From Protula sp. h YS-2021 (taxonomy: Eukaryota; Annelida; Polychaeta; Sabellida; Serpulidae), in assembly GCA_949752745.1 (NCBI GenBank), contig OX457031.1, positions 4,197,915 to 4,261,914 of the forward strand: a stretch of DNA of 64,000 nt, in the 5' to 3' direction. A program made the position numbers and the translations under genes. This document shows, piece after piece, positions 1 to 11,779 of this stretch (position 1 is the first letter of the stretch; every line of letters starts with the position of its first letter). The notes beneath the pieces were generated by a model that did not search any database, had not been told where the DNA came from, and saw only the letters and a list, made by a program, of their open reading frames with translations.

Positions 1-2560
1 AGGAATCATGACAACTTGCAAACCCCCTAGGGATGTTGGTGTGAGGGATGCAGTCCTCTAATATCAAGTTAGAGTTGCATTATTGTTATGCGTGGGTGCC
101 AATAGATAGGGATTTCTGAGACACTATATGGGCACGTCGAATTATAATACTCCTGAGATTAAAAATTGTAATCAATAATTATAAACATGTATGCGCACAT
201 TGTACACCGGTTTGAGCAGGATGTCTGAGAAAGTGGTATATAAAAACTCGCTATAATTATTATTATTTCAGTTAACTGAAATTGATAAAAAAATATTGTT
301 CCTTTTTTCCTGCAAAATAGGTATTTATGGTTTGATAAAGCGCTCATATGACATAATAGTTTATTAATGATTTATACTTTCCTAGTAAGAGGGTTTTGTG
401 TGTTTTATACCTGTTTTATGATTTCCGAGTAATTCTATTTAGTTTATCCGTTAATCCGGCAGGAACAGTTTTTGTAGAATTTTTGCATCTATTCTTGTTC
501 ATATTTTCTTTATTTTAGCGATCCTGCGAGAACTGAAAAGCGAGGTGCTGTATTCTCTCGTGTTCCTTGCCTAATTGAATGTGTCTTTCAATTTGTTAGA
601 AATATTAAATTTTGAATCGCAAAAGGGTGTTGAAGGGAAATGTGTTACTACTATTTTTAGCAACACTGATATCTGCTGGCGGCACACTAGTGCCAGGTCG
701 CTTGTCAAGCAGAACAAAAAACAGGTGAAATACAGTGTGACGTCACTGCCTGTGCGAAATCGTTGCTATGCAACAGCTGAAATCTGGGGAGAATAATTTG
801 GAATTATAAAAACAAAACAGTTCAGTTTTCCTTTCTCAGTAACACCACGCATGATCCTCTGTGTATCGATAATGGTGGCTGTTATGGTGGTGGTGGTGGT
901 TTAGGTAACGGAAGTATAATATTGTGTTCACTCTTTAGTTATAAAAAACTGACTTCACAAAATGTGCGTTTTGCAAAAGACGGGAGGGGGTTGGTAATAG
1001 CATTTCCTTAGTACATACCCCATCTAATGTCTCTCATAAAAGGAAACTATGCGCAAACATACGTGGAAACAAATCCTACCCCATCCCACAAACCCACTGT
1101 CCCCCACAAACAAGCCCTTCCGTGATTATCCTTTCACTCCTGCAAATGTATATGACTATCATAAAACCTACGACATGCAAAACCACCCACTCACACCAAC
1201 GTAATCAACTGTCACCCACAACTCCCACTCACTTCCACAAACCCACTCGCTTCTACAAAACGCACTCGCACCAACACAACACAATCACTCAGTGTTTTCA
1301 CACTATTTCAGTATCGAATGCGTCACACTACGCACTAACGAAATGTGCACTTGACATCGCTTTAACAGTGCAACTTAGCGACGGTAAAAATAAAAAAGTT
1401 GTTTAAAATATTAAATGTATAAAAGAATGTACTTGCAGCAAGATCAGGAACTGAAACAAAACCAAAGTGCTGGTTGGATCTAAACCCTTCCCCCCTCCTC
1501 CCCATAGCCTTGCGCACTCTTCGCACTCGTCTTTCAGGTTCGTACTACCGCTGCTGCAGCCTGAAGGTATTTCTCGGATCAATCTGCCGCCTGTGATATT
1601 TTCATCATTCTAATTTATGGGACTCGATTATTTCTATTAAAAATGGCACTGAATGCTAGAAGCAGGAATATCTCGGACATGCGACGACCTCATTAATAAA
1701 AGTACCACCTTACAACACCCACAATTCCTGTTGTCCTGCACAATATCGTTAAAAATAATGTTCTAATGCCACAAACCTGACAACATGTTTTAATAATTTT
1801 AAAAATATTAAAATCATGACGATATTTCTCCTCAGGAAAACCTAGTTAAATATGCTCCAAGAACATCAAACTCTGATGAGGTCATTGATACTGGAGATGT
1901 ACAGGAGCCTCTTCCGGATCAGCCCATGATTGGCAGAGTGCCTCTGGATCAGGAAATTCCGGATTATTAATCCTAAGTCCTGTCGTTGGTGTTCTCTGTA
2001 GTTTACATACTCAAATATATTAGAATTTTGACCCCTCTTTCCCCCTCCCTGTTCCTTTCGTGTACCATAATCGCATAATAATCATAATAATGAGGCTAAA
2101 AAATTCTGACTTTTTACTGCTAGTTTTAGCGCCAAACCTACAATCGTCACACCCATATGATTCTTTACAATTTTGTATTTAGAAATACCTCATATTTGTA
2201 ATGCTTAATTAAGCAAGTAATATAATCTCTAGCTTGAATAATGCACGCTAAATTAATTGGGATTTTCTTAAGAAAAGTTTAAGCAATTTACAGTCAGACG
2301 AGATTACTAAATCTATAACTATTATGCAAGGTCATCGATAAAAAAGACGAATTTGGAGGAGGGTGTTAGTTTTTGGGATTGGGGAGGGAAGAGCAATAGA
2401 TTTGTGCTTACTTTTATCCCGTAATCGACGATTGCTATGTCAATACATAAAAAATTAACGTAAAATATTTTGCATATTGAATAAGACACAAACAGAGAAA
2501 CTTCAGTGTTAGGAAAATTTATGTTTAAAATTGTACATAAACTTTTCAGAGCCACTTGGC
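1..2560. other. Gene-poor AT-rich stretch
   Basis: No convincing exon, RNA gene or mobile element was seen on either strand. There is a short (GGT)n run near 887-902 and a C-rich patch at about 1,060-1,290 with degenerate CCCACA-type words. Open frames here are short, lack recognisable domains and look like chance. Confidence 0.5.
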
Positions 2561-2564
2561 TGCC

Positions 2565-2715
2565 TGGGGTACTTTTAGAAGGAGCATTTCTCAGCCGGGG
2601 CCAGTTTTCCAACAGCAGACCTCTCAGCATGTTAGGGGTGGCAGTTTTCTAAGGAGGCATTTACCTGCTTTTGCCACCTAGGGCCACTTTTCAAAGGCAC
2701 AGCTTGCTAGTAAAA
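2565..2715 (-). repeat. Degenerate copies of a 30-bp repeat (minus orientation)
   Basis: Read on the minus strand, this stretch repeats words such as CTCCTTnnAAAA and TGGCC at roughly 30-base spacing. It matches the minisatellite at 42.03-42.56 kb and its remnant at 58.54-58.70 kb. About four degenerate units can be recognised. The open frame across it on the minus strand is a by-product of the 30-base period. Confidence 0.55.
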
Positions 2716-3939
2716 AGCTTTTTCTGTATTTGTATATTTTATATTTTTTATACTTTTATATATTCGGAGAAGTCTAAATCTGTTTTTCCTGTATTTTAAA
2801 TTAAAGATATTTTCATCGAATGCGAAATTTTCATTCTTCACATCTTCAGCACTGCAATCTCTCTTTTTTCCTTTATTTATGCTTAATTTTTTTTGTTGAC
2901 CAAAATCACATGTAAATGGCTTCTTTAACTCATGGTCGTACACAGGCACTTGTTGCCACACCGCTTTTATCTCATACTCTGCTTAATACGGAATACTCGG
3001 AAGTCTTTAACTATGGGTCCTGATTTATCAGGGGAAAATTAATTCTCTCTCAGGATATTTTGTATATTTTAGCCTATGTTGGTATATTATGGGGCTGTTA
3101 ATTGTGCAAACAGATTGTTTCTAGCTCTTCTCACAAACAAGACACATCATTTGTTTATTAACGACAATACTTAACTTAATGTTACATTCCCGGAAAGCGG
3201 TTCCAATCAATGAATCAAGGAAGGTTTGTTCCGGCAAACAATGACAACCTTTTGCAGATGTTCAGTCTAATCATGACATCTTATTGCACGAGTTCAATAG
3301 AACTATGATATCTAATTGTACGAGCTTAATCAAATCTATTTGCATGAGTTTAATAGAATCATGAAATCTATGCCCATAATACTAAGCCAAATGCCCTTAG
3401 CCTAAAAATCATGATGTACCCAAGACCCGCTCGTCTGAGATGATGACAGCGATAGTTGTCTATGACTTACTAAAATAACCCTTTAACGTGGATAGCAATT
3501 TTGGAAAATATTAGCTTTTCAAGCAAACGCAGGTACACTAGAAAATATATCCCTTTCGAATACCCACCCAATTAAAGTCCTCATACGAATTTATATGTTT
3601 ATACGAAAGACGAATGAATACTGGAGAATACTGCAATCAGTGAACAAAAGCTATATAGATACCCATGTGGAAAAATGAAGGTGTACAAATTTTGGGTATT
3701 CCTGTTTTTGTTAAATCAATGTAAATTTATTCTGCGGCGACAGCTGCTAGTAATACGTTCCCTCTTTTCTCTGCTTTTTTCCTTTAACAGGAACTGCTAT
3801 GCTAGCTAATGGACCCTTTTGTCCCGGGGAGTAGCAGCCTGTGTGCCACCCAATTTTTTCAATGCATTTGCATCCATCAATATTTAAGGCGAAACAGAGC
3901 GCAAAGGTATTAATGAAACTTTGACGTATTTTCTCAATC

Positions 3940-5540
3940 TGTCGGCTCCACAACAATATTCAAATGTGTTTCTAGCACAAAATAGAACTCTATCTTGAAC
4001 TTTGTATAGAATATCTAACTCAAAGTAATTTTTAGGTTATCTCTATTTGTTTCTATGGAGACATGCTATTTGTGTATATTCCGTAGAGGGAACTGTGAAT
4101 TTTTATATGTGTAAATGGCATAACAATACGAACTTTTTCAACAAAAACAATTTTACGATTTCCCTGAAAACTGACTGGGTTTACGTTTGAGCATGTGCAC
4201 TGCGATATGGTTTATTGTGCTTCATACAAAGGAGCTCCACTCACCTTTTTTGCAAGGAACATACTTATGGTATCAGATCTAAGTTAATTCTCTAAATAGA
4301 AAGAAACCTAGCTACAGTCGTCTTTAAAACTGGTTAAAGTCTGCAGTTGTTCGATAATTTAAGACATAGTTATTTAAGTTAAAGCTGTCTGTAAGTCTTC
4401 ATTCAGTAAATATTTCCCTCAATGAATAAGGAGTATTATTTCTTATTACTTGTTATGTTCAACTGAGTAGCAATGCATCTGTCATTCATCTGTTTATAAC
4501 CCAAATTCAGTAACAGGAACTGCATTTCTAAAATATAACCAGAAATTGGTTATGATGGGTCAGCTAGAAGATTTGGTCTTCCAAAACTTAACCATCAGTA
4601 TTCTCCAAAGCAGTTCACTTGCTATCTTTAACTTCGCTTATAAACAACCCATATGCTAGAAAAAGAAACTTTTGAAATCTAAAATGTCCGTTTTTGTTGC
4701 CATTGCTTATATGAACTGAGAAAAAGAAATTTCTTACATTTCTCTTATCCCTTCTTTCATTTTCACCTGGTTGGTTTTCAGATAAGCCGCAAAATTATTG
4801 TACATTTTTTTCAACGCCAAAAGTCTGATGTAGTTAATCTAAACACATTTTGTACTAAAATTATATCAACTGCTGCTGGAGACAGAAAACATTAAGGATA
4901 CAAGTATTGAAGGTATTAGAACATCTCAGATACTGGTATTTGAAAGGCATGATCAATCTCGAATGTGGTGTCACAGGCCGATTATCATGCAAAAATATGT
5001 ATGACGCGAAGATGATTGGACAGATGCATCCGCATAAAAAAATAAACCTAAAAAAGTAATGAAAACACAATATGGTGCAATCATCGTGAAATAAAATAAA
5101 CATGGACAACTAACGGAAACACAATATGACGCAATCATCGTGAAATAAAATAAATATGGACAACTAACGGAAACGCAATAAGCCGCAATCATCGTAAAAT
5201 AAATCCCCAGGAGCACATTGGAAATTAGTGTAAATGCACTAAACCAGCTTCAACATTTATCTTCTCAAAATAGTCATCATTTATTTAACGTCTACTTTAG
5301 CTGTTTTTGTATTGATGCTGTTTTGTTTTTCATTTTTTATTTTTATCGATTTTCTAGAAATAATGCTCAACTGCCTTTTTATCCAGTGAATGCTTTATTG
5401 AATACTTTAATTTTGTCATATATATGCTGCGTTATATTTACTTGCAAAACCTGAAACGCTTGACAAAAACAACACATTAAATATTCAGTGACAGAGAATT
5501 ACATTCAACAAGCGATCTGTGTTGATGACAGAAAAAATAA
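3940..5540 (-). repeat. Inverted paralog of 61.5-62.65 kb
   Basis: Sequence from about 3,945 to 5,540 reads as the reverse complement of about 62,645 down to 61,500 with roughly 80% identity by eye. Shared words include GGAGCTCCACTC near 4,231, CATATGCTAGAAAAAGAAA near 4,650 and the TGGTGTCACAGG stretch near 4,967. About 330 bases at 4,241-4,580 are extra in this copy, or deleted from the other. No coding sequence is supported. Confidence 0.75.
5071..5205. repeat. 54-bp tandem repeat, about 2.5 copies
   Basis: The word GCAATCATCGT recurs at 5,077, 5,131 and 5,185, giving an exact 54-base period. The paralogous place near 61.87 kb has a single copy, so the array expanded after the duplication. 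The open frame read through it on the minus strand (repeated YFTMIA) is a consequence of the period being a multiple of three. Confidence 0.8.
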
Positions 5541-5554
5541 GAGATGCTCTAAAG

Positions 5555-6480
5555 ACAACGTATATCCTGTCCCCGCATGCACAATTGCTCATTGGTGCCT
5601 CAAAAGCAATAATTTCAAAAAGAAACAGACCACCACTGAATTTTGATTGCTTTTAATTGAGTCAGCTATCAGTAAACTGCACATATATTGTACATCCAGC
5701 TGCTGGGCGGCAAGGGTGGGGAGGTGCACATAAGCAGTAAGAAAAATAAATAAAAAAATAAATATCAACTAAAGGGAGGAGGGTGCGTTTGATTAAATTA
5801 GCAGTAATTAGTAGTAAATGTCATATTACAAGTACGAGCACTAGTAGCCCCGTTCTAGGCGCCTTCAGTTATGACGAACACCACCAACAACCCACACATT
5901 GGATAATTTAACATCATGTAGCTGCTTCCATTGATCTGTAATATGTAATTTTCCATTGTTTTAAAGATAGTTCAAAGGCTGGAAGGTTAAAAGCCAGAAG
6001 ACATGAAAAGAAACACTAGTTCTGCGTTGATCAGCACAGCTGTCCGAATCTACAAATAACTGGTAGTGTAACCAGGCTGTGTAGCAGCTGTGCTAACAAC
6101 CAGACTGTGCAGCAGCTGTGCTAGCAACCAGACTGTGTAGCAGCTGCGCTAACAAGCTTTATTCCCTGGTGATTAAATAACACTGTGCCATTTATCTACT
6201 TCTGTATTGCCAATAGTCTTTACCAACATATCGCTGAATTTATATAGTATAAAGCAGGCTTGACCGACCAAGACGTGTCTGCAATTAGGTTCCCTACTTA
6301 TTAAAACCCTACTTATTCAAGCCATGGGAGATTAAGAGCTTTAAATATTGCTTAAGAATTATATAGTTTCCCATATTATTCATGTTTGTTCGGTGAGGGT
6401 ATTTACTGTATAGCAAAATGAAAGCTGGTCTTCTGTGATTGGCTAACTTACTTTATAAGATGCAAAGTTGATGTACTATA
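5555..6480 (+). repeat. Third copy of the 59.6-64 kb palindrome arm
   Basis: This matches the right arm of the terminal palindrome (about 62,955-64,000 and beyond) in the same orientation. Shared stretches include the block around CAGACCACCAC, TGTACATCCAGC, TGACGAACACCACCAACAA and the end CATGGGAGATTAAGAG. It is clearly more diverged from either arm than the arms are from each other. It ends at about 6,480 in a promoter-like segment shared with the PAN-F5/8C genes. Confidence 0.75.
6019..6160. repeat. Copy-specific insert with 32-bp tandem repeats
   Basis: Three units of about 32 bases built on ACCAGACTGTGTAGCAGCTG lie between the flanks AAACACTAG and TTATTCCCTGGTG. The two palindrome arms join these flanks directly (near 60,150 and 63,430). 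About 140 bases were therefore inserted here or lost from the common ancestor of the arms. Confidence 0.75.
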
Positions 6481-6625
6481 AAATGAAAAAAAAAAACTTT
6501 TCTCATATTTCAGAACGGTGGTGTGATTATAAGAAAATCAACATAAAATAAAATCAACATCACGAGCAATGCATGTTAAAAGAGAACTAAGGAAAGTGAT
6601 GGAGTGATTTAGTAAGTGTTAAACG
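6395..6625 (+). promoter_or_regulatory. Orphan copy of PAN-F5/8C upstream region
   Basis: This stretch matches the DNA just upstream of the PAN exon of the 11.26-kb gene: GCAAAATGAA, a TGATTGGCTAA box, then GTTAAAAGA-AACT-AG-AAAGTGA and AAGTGTT. No PAN exon follows. The same segment lies reverse-complemented at 35.12-35.33 kb upstream of the minus-strand gene and as a fragment at 59.47-59.56 kb. The TGATTGG core is an inverted CCAAT box. Activity is inferred, not shown. Confidence 0.5.
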
Positions 6626-6769
6626 TTTATTTATTTCAATTAAAACGAACTAATTTATACATTTTGTACTACTCATTTCATGGGAAATCTTTTGACATTA
6701 AATTTGATTTTTTTTATTCACTGAAAAAATTGGGTAAAAGTTCGAATTTTCGACTGAACGTATTCGAGG

Positions 6770-7100
6770 TTAAGTTAAGAATATCTTTGACAAGCAGGAA
6801 AAGTTTCAATGAATGTCTGCGAAAGCATACTATTTTTGGGAGCGGTGGTGTGCGTTTGTTTCTTATTTATTTATTTAGTTATTTATTTAGTTATTTACGT
6901 GAAACGATTCTTTGATTTCTTCCTTACACACACGAAAGTAATGCGTTTAAAATCATTAACAAATATTTACTTAAAAGGATTTTTTGTTCTTACACACACG
7001 AAAGTAAAACGTTTAAACTATTAAAAATATGTTAATTATAAACCTGCTACCCACAAGCTCCAGTCACGCGATGCCACCCCTTCACGTACCCTGAAGAGAT
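6770..7100 (-). repeat. Inverted paralog of 57.42-57.70 kb
   Basis: A repeat containing TTTGACAAGCAGGAAAAG, a TTTATTTAGTTATT stretch and two CACACACGAAAGTAA words. The same unit is found reverse-complemented at 57.42-57.70 kb and, in part, at about 41.10-41.40 kb. Frames through the three copies give similar short peptides with unrelated stops, so it is treated as non-coding repeat DNA. Confidence 0.65.
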
Positions 7101-7199
7101 CATATTCCCAAAACATTAAAAGCTCGACAAAGACGATATATTAAATATTCAGTGGCAGAGAATCGCACTCAAATAATGGTTAATTATTGAACAGACGCA

Positions 7200-9300
7200 C
7201 TGAAATCAACATCGACGGCATCACAGACATTCCATATGTAGCAATAGAAGCCTTTTCCAAGAAGTTAAAGCTCTATTCACGTTGCTTAAGCCCAAAAGTC
7301 AAAAGTCATTATGCAAAGTCGTTTTCTTTTGGTCTTATCAATAAGTAAAATAGTTCCTGTTGCCCTAAAAAACGCCATTAGTCCTTAAGAAATATTCTAA
7401 GCATCGTGGAAAGTTACTGAAACATCGATTTTTCCTGCTCTGTATTGGGTGGAAAAATACTTGAATGCACAATATAAAAATTGCATTCGTTGCTGTATTT
7501 AAGAATTTAAGAATGTAATGTCAGAGCTATACGCTTACCTATTATAAGACGCTAGCCTTAGGGCATTTAGTCCATTTAATCCCTCAAGCAAAAGTTGCCC
7601 TTTAGACTGGTTGTCTTATACCTTTTGACTTTTGGCTCAAACAGTGTATTGAATTTGTACAAATATTTTAGCCGCAGTTGTGGCATTTTTTTTCTCGTTT
7701 TTTTTTAGTTTGTCCGTGGAACTAGTCAGAGGCTGTTAGGGCTAGAAAGATGAAATTTGTATATGATAAACTTCAGTAACTATGTCTAGATGATCCTCCT
7801 GTATTTTTTTAATTCACTTAATTTTTCAATTAAAAAACGAAAAAGCAAACTTGTGAAACAGGCGGAAAGAAGCTGAGAACAGTAGTTTAAACTGGCATGA
7901 TATCAGCCTTGGTGTATTGATCGCCCAACTCTCAATGAAAGCCATCACAGCCTACGTGTGCAAGTTTAAGCTTGGGTTTTCCCCAGTTTTTAAAGAGTGA
8001 TTTAATTTGGCTCGCTTACTCAAAGAGGTTGATTAGACGCCTTTTTTAACCATGACCTTAGGGAACGATTGACGTCCTTGGCCATGGTGAATGGTGATAT
8101 ATAAGAGATACCTCGGTGACTTTGACCTCGGCCATGGTGAAAGCCAAAAACCGGAAGTGGACTATTATCTTGAAAACGGTTAGAGGTGGAACGATTTTGA
8201 GCTTATTTTCAACCCGTTGGGCCTAAAAGACAATAAGTAAGAGGTTAAGAGTTCAGACTGGTATTTTTGTCACCACCAAGCGTAATTTTCGCTACTCGTT
8301 GCGAAAACTGTCTAGCTAGTATTTGTTTTTATATTATTTTTATTATTATATCATTATCATTGTCGTTGTGTTTTACAAAAAAACCTATTGCCCCCAAATA
8401 TGAACTTGAATCGTAGCTGTGTTTAATACCTTGAAGGATAGTAAATATATGCAAATTAACCATAAATATTATATCGTTGCTTGTGCCTTTTAAATTAGTA
8501 CTTAACAAAATATTTGTCCATCAGCATGTAGTTGAAAGTAAAGAGCGTGGCTAATTATACAAAATGAATCAATTCTGCTTCTGAATCCCAAATATGAACT
8601 TGAATCGTAGCTGTGTTTAATACCCTGAAGGGTAGTAAATATATGCCAATTAACTATAAATATTTTATCGTTCTTTATGCCTTTTAAATTAGTGCTTAGC
8701 AAAATATTTACCCAATAGCGTGAAGTTTGAAGTAAAGAGCGCGGCTAATTACGTAACATTAAGTAAAATAAGAAGCTATAACCCTTCTCATGCTTTGCAC
8801 CTAAGTAGTGAATAGCAAGAGAAGTAAAATAAGCTATAACCCATGGCAAAAAAATTCCAAGGTGACACACAGCCCGTTATTGTCATATTTTTCTGCTGCA
8901 GTTATCAAAGATGTACCTTTCATTACATATTAAAACTTTGTGGCCAACTTTTTTTTTAAATTTTGCGTAATTTTTGGAGAAATTATGTGTTACGTTTCTC
9001 ATCTCATAGAAAATCTGACGTGCTTCATCACTGAAAATGAAAATATCGCACACTATACACTTTTTAAAACGAACACTCTAAAGACTCGGTGGGTGAATAC
9101 TGGATAATTCTTCTGCCGCAACCATTTGGCGTGAACACACTTTCTTAAGACGTGGAAAACTAAAATCACTCCAAAAGGGCCCAGTGAGAATATTATGAAT
9201 AATTCCAAACGTTGCTGGACTATAACAGACTTTGTGCTTTAATTTTTATGGTCATCACAACATGACTTATACAGGCTTTTGAATGATAAATACAGGAGAC
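7200..9300 (-). repeat. Inverted paralog of 53.0-54.9 kb
   Basis: The stretch reads as the reverse complement of about 54.9 down to 53.0 kb. Clear landmarks are GGGCTAGAAAGATGAAATTT near 7,740, GGAGGATC-type sequence at 7,792, CCTTGGCCATGG near 8,079, TTTTCGCTACTCG near 8,289 and ACTCGGTGGGTGAATACTGG near 9,084. With 3.94-7.10 kb it completes an inverted duplication of the right end of the window, with 55.0-57.4 kb missing. Confidence 0.75.
8394..8760. repeat. 194-bp tandem duplication
   Basis: CCAAATATGAACTTGAATCG occurs at about 8,394 and again at about 8,588, followed by nearly the same 190 bases each time (TAGCTGTGTTTAATACC, GTAAATATATGC, TTAAATTAGT). The paralog at 53.4-53.62 kb has a single copy. 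The period is about 194 bases. Confidence 0.75.
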
Positions 9301-9794
9301 CTTGAAAGTTTGCTAATAAGCAGAACACATCTGTTTCCTAAAGTTAATAGCAAGCCATGTTCTTTCTCTATCAAAGCTTCATATTTACAAGACAAATCTC
9401 AGATTAAGCGAAAAGGAACAAAAGAAGTTCAACTATTTTAAGCAGCTGTTTGAATTTTTTAAAGTATTTTTATGAGAAGTATTTAATATCTCATATCCTA
9501 AAATAAATCGCAAATAAAAAGACAACAGATAAAATTGCAATGGGCATAGAACTTTCTATGTAGTTTGAAAAATAAATTACTACTAGTCTTATTGATGGCT
9601 ATCATTGACGGTATTCCACTACATCAACAACATTTCTAAGAACCACTTTTATGTGAGAAGCCGAGCGTTTAAGAGAAAAAGGCATAACGTCAAAATTTAT
9701 ATCAGTAATAATTTCAGTTCAAACAATATTTGTATCAATCAAATATTATGTTTTTTTCTTATTTTAATAGAATTAGCTTTTCATAGCTCTCCCT

Positions 9795-9797
<3 letters not shown>

Positions 9798-9881
<84 letters not shown>

Positions 9882-9966
9882 CCGTTTTCTATTTCGTTAT
9901 CTCTCTCTTCCCCACTCTTTCACTCTCTCTCTCTATTTCTCTACCCTCTCTCTCTCTCTCTCTCTG
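9798..9966. repeat. (TC)n microsatellite
   Basis: Pure TC dinucleotides run from 9,798 to about 9,866, then pass into TTTC and interrupted TC to about 9,966. A frame through it encodes only Leu-Ser runs. Confidence 0.95.
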
Positions 9967-9999
9967 TTCAATACAACGGTACATATTTTATCGTGCATT

Positions 10000-11050
10000 A
10001 TAGATCACGTACTTTGTCATCAGATAAAGTAAAATCTGGTTTATCTACATAGTTTAACAAGTTGTCCTGATAACTTTGGCTGTGAAATAAGAGCTTGATT
10101 TATTTACCAAATAAACCATACCCAGTAATATAATAGGCAATCTAATCCAAACATTAGGACCGTTTTCAGTTTTAACTAGCATGTAGAGGTAAAGCGAGCT
10201 GCTTCTCATGAAGATTTGTTCATTTATTTAAATATCATTTACAATGTCTTAGAACATGTATGAATATATATGCTAGTGAAATAATGTGTCTGTGGAAGTT
10301 CTGTGGAATGTGCACAGTTATGATTCAAGGATATTTATAACATTCAGTATATTATTTGGCATAGTATAGATTTTAACGTGACGTAAATAATTTAGAATTC
10401 ACAAATATAATAAATGGTTTTTTTTCGCCTTATAGATTCCGGTGCAGCATCGCAGTATTTTGTCATTTAATAAACATTAAATATTTTAAATTTACTTTTG
10501 TATTAATTATTAATGAAATATCCCGCTGTGAGTAGGAATGGCGTAATTCATAAGGAAAGAAACTGCTTTTCTAAACCGGCTAATTTTGAAGTGTCCATGA
10601 TATATACAAATTTCTTTTTAAACCGACTAATTTTGAAGTGTACATGATACCCAGGTGTCCAGAACCGAGACATAACTGTGTGTCATTCATTTTCACAAAC
10701 AGTTGAGATAAACTTTTCACAAACGTACATCCTAGTATGAGCGGATTTTACTAGCGAAAAATTTAAAAGAGATATTAATGTTGAACATATGTAGAACGAA
10801 TGTTTGGAGAAAAATCTTTTATTTTGTGGTGTTTTCGTTAATGTTTTCGTTAAAAGTAATGCATAATGCAGTATTACTTTTTAATTTGTTTCCAATTACA
10901 CAAATTCACATTGTACAATTATGGCTAAATTATACACTGAAATATTTATAGGTGAGTTGATTGATGAAGGTATTTCTTTTGACTTGTTTTATAGTAAGAG
11001 CTTGCTTTAATGGTATTATAGAGTGTAAATAAGTGCTTTGCTGTAGTGAA
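10000..11050. other. Intergenic DNA upstream of the PAN-F5/8C gene
   Basis: AT-rich with no supported gene. A two-copy local repeat of about 60 bases is visible at 10,573-10,655 (CTAATTTTGAAGTGT twice). Confidence 0.5.
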
Positions 11051-11054
11051 AGAG

Positions 11055-11256
11055 AAAGAGGGGTTTTACTTATGGCAAAATGAAGAATAGTCTTTGATGA
11101 TTGGTTAAATTAAATTGCTATGAAAGTCTTAATAACATAGAAGTCGGCATCACTAGCAACTAGCACTGTTAAAAGATAACTGAGAAAAGTGAGGCACTGA
11201 TTCATAAAGTGTTGACTTTTTTAATTTTACCAGGATCGTATACCGAAAATAAAACA
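11055..11256 (+). promoter_or_regulatory. Probable promoter and 5' UTR of the plus-strand PAN-F5/8C gene
   Basis: This segment precedes the start codon at 11,257 and matches the DNA upstream of the minus-strand paralog (about 35,330 down to 35,093) in order and spacing. Shared elements are the AAAATGAAG block, a GATTGGTTAA inverted CCAAT box near 11,099 and the GAGAAAAGTGA...TGATTCA stretch near 11,180-11,204. Conservation across diverged paralogs is the evidence; no strong TATA box was found. Confidence 0.45.
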
Positions 11257-11569
11257 ATGGATAAATTATTACCTTTGCTTGTGTTTTGCACGTTATTGTG
11301 TGGCTCTCTTGGTTCAGTGGAAGTACGCCAAAGCATGTTCCGGAAACGTAGTGGCGTTAAAGGCAATGGCGAAGTGTTTCAAAGAGCAACCGTGCGCTTG
11401 GAAATTGAATGCGCAATAAAGTGCAAAACTTCTTCTGAATGTAAAGCAGCTAATATAATTACTGTTGACAAAATGAGGTACATCTGTGAGATTTTTCGAG
11501 ATACTGAGGCTACAGAACTTTTTGATGACAGTCCCGATTGCATGTACATTTACTCAAACGTCCACCCTG
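11257..11569 (+). CDS. Secreted PAN/F5-8C protein, exon 1 (signal peptide + PAN/apple domain)
   Basis: First coding exon of a two-domain secreted protein. The ATG at 11,257 is chosen because residues 1-20 (MDKLLPLLVFCTLLCGSLGS) form a clear signal peptide, and an in-frame upstream ATG at 11,209 would put an unrelated leader before it. The start also matches the paralogs at 35,092 and 19,119 (both minus). Residues 21-104 form a PAN/apple-like module with cysteines at 52, 56, 62, 77 and 95. The exon ends in phase 1 at CCTG|GTAATT; the same donor is kept in the minus-strand paralog. Without splicing the frame stops at 11,604. PAN domains bind carbohydrate or protein; no ligand can be assigned here. 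Joined to exon 2 the predicted protein has 278 residues. Confidence 0.8.
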
Positions 11570-11779
11570 GTAATTATGCATTTCAAATAGTCCGAGTACC
11601 TTAAAGTGCTTTAATTTCTACACCGAAAACTAATTTGAAATATATATTTGGTGTTTGACAAAAATGCTAAGATGTAAGAAAATAGTTTTGCTCTACTTTA
11701 AAAGAAAATAACTTGTCAAGACATTTCTTTTGAATACTAAATTATTGCTTTACGCTTATGTTTTGTTTTGTTCATTTAG

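Noticed and set aside
6616..7024. Two overlapping frames similar to peptides at 41.1-41.4 and 57.4-57.7 kb
   Set aside because: Similarity is at DNA level in a repeat, on different strands and frames, rich in simple TTTA sequence.
11209..11256. Upstream in-frame ATG extending the PAN protein by 16 residues
   Set aside because: The extension is not present in the paralogs and would bury the signal peptide.
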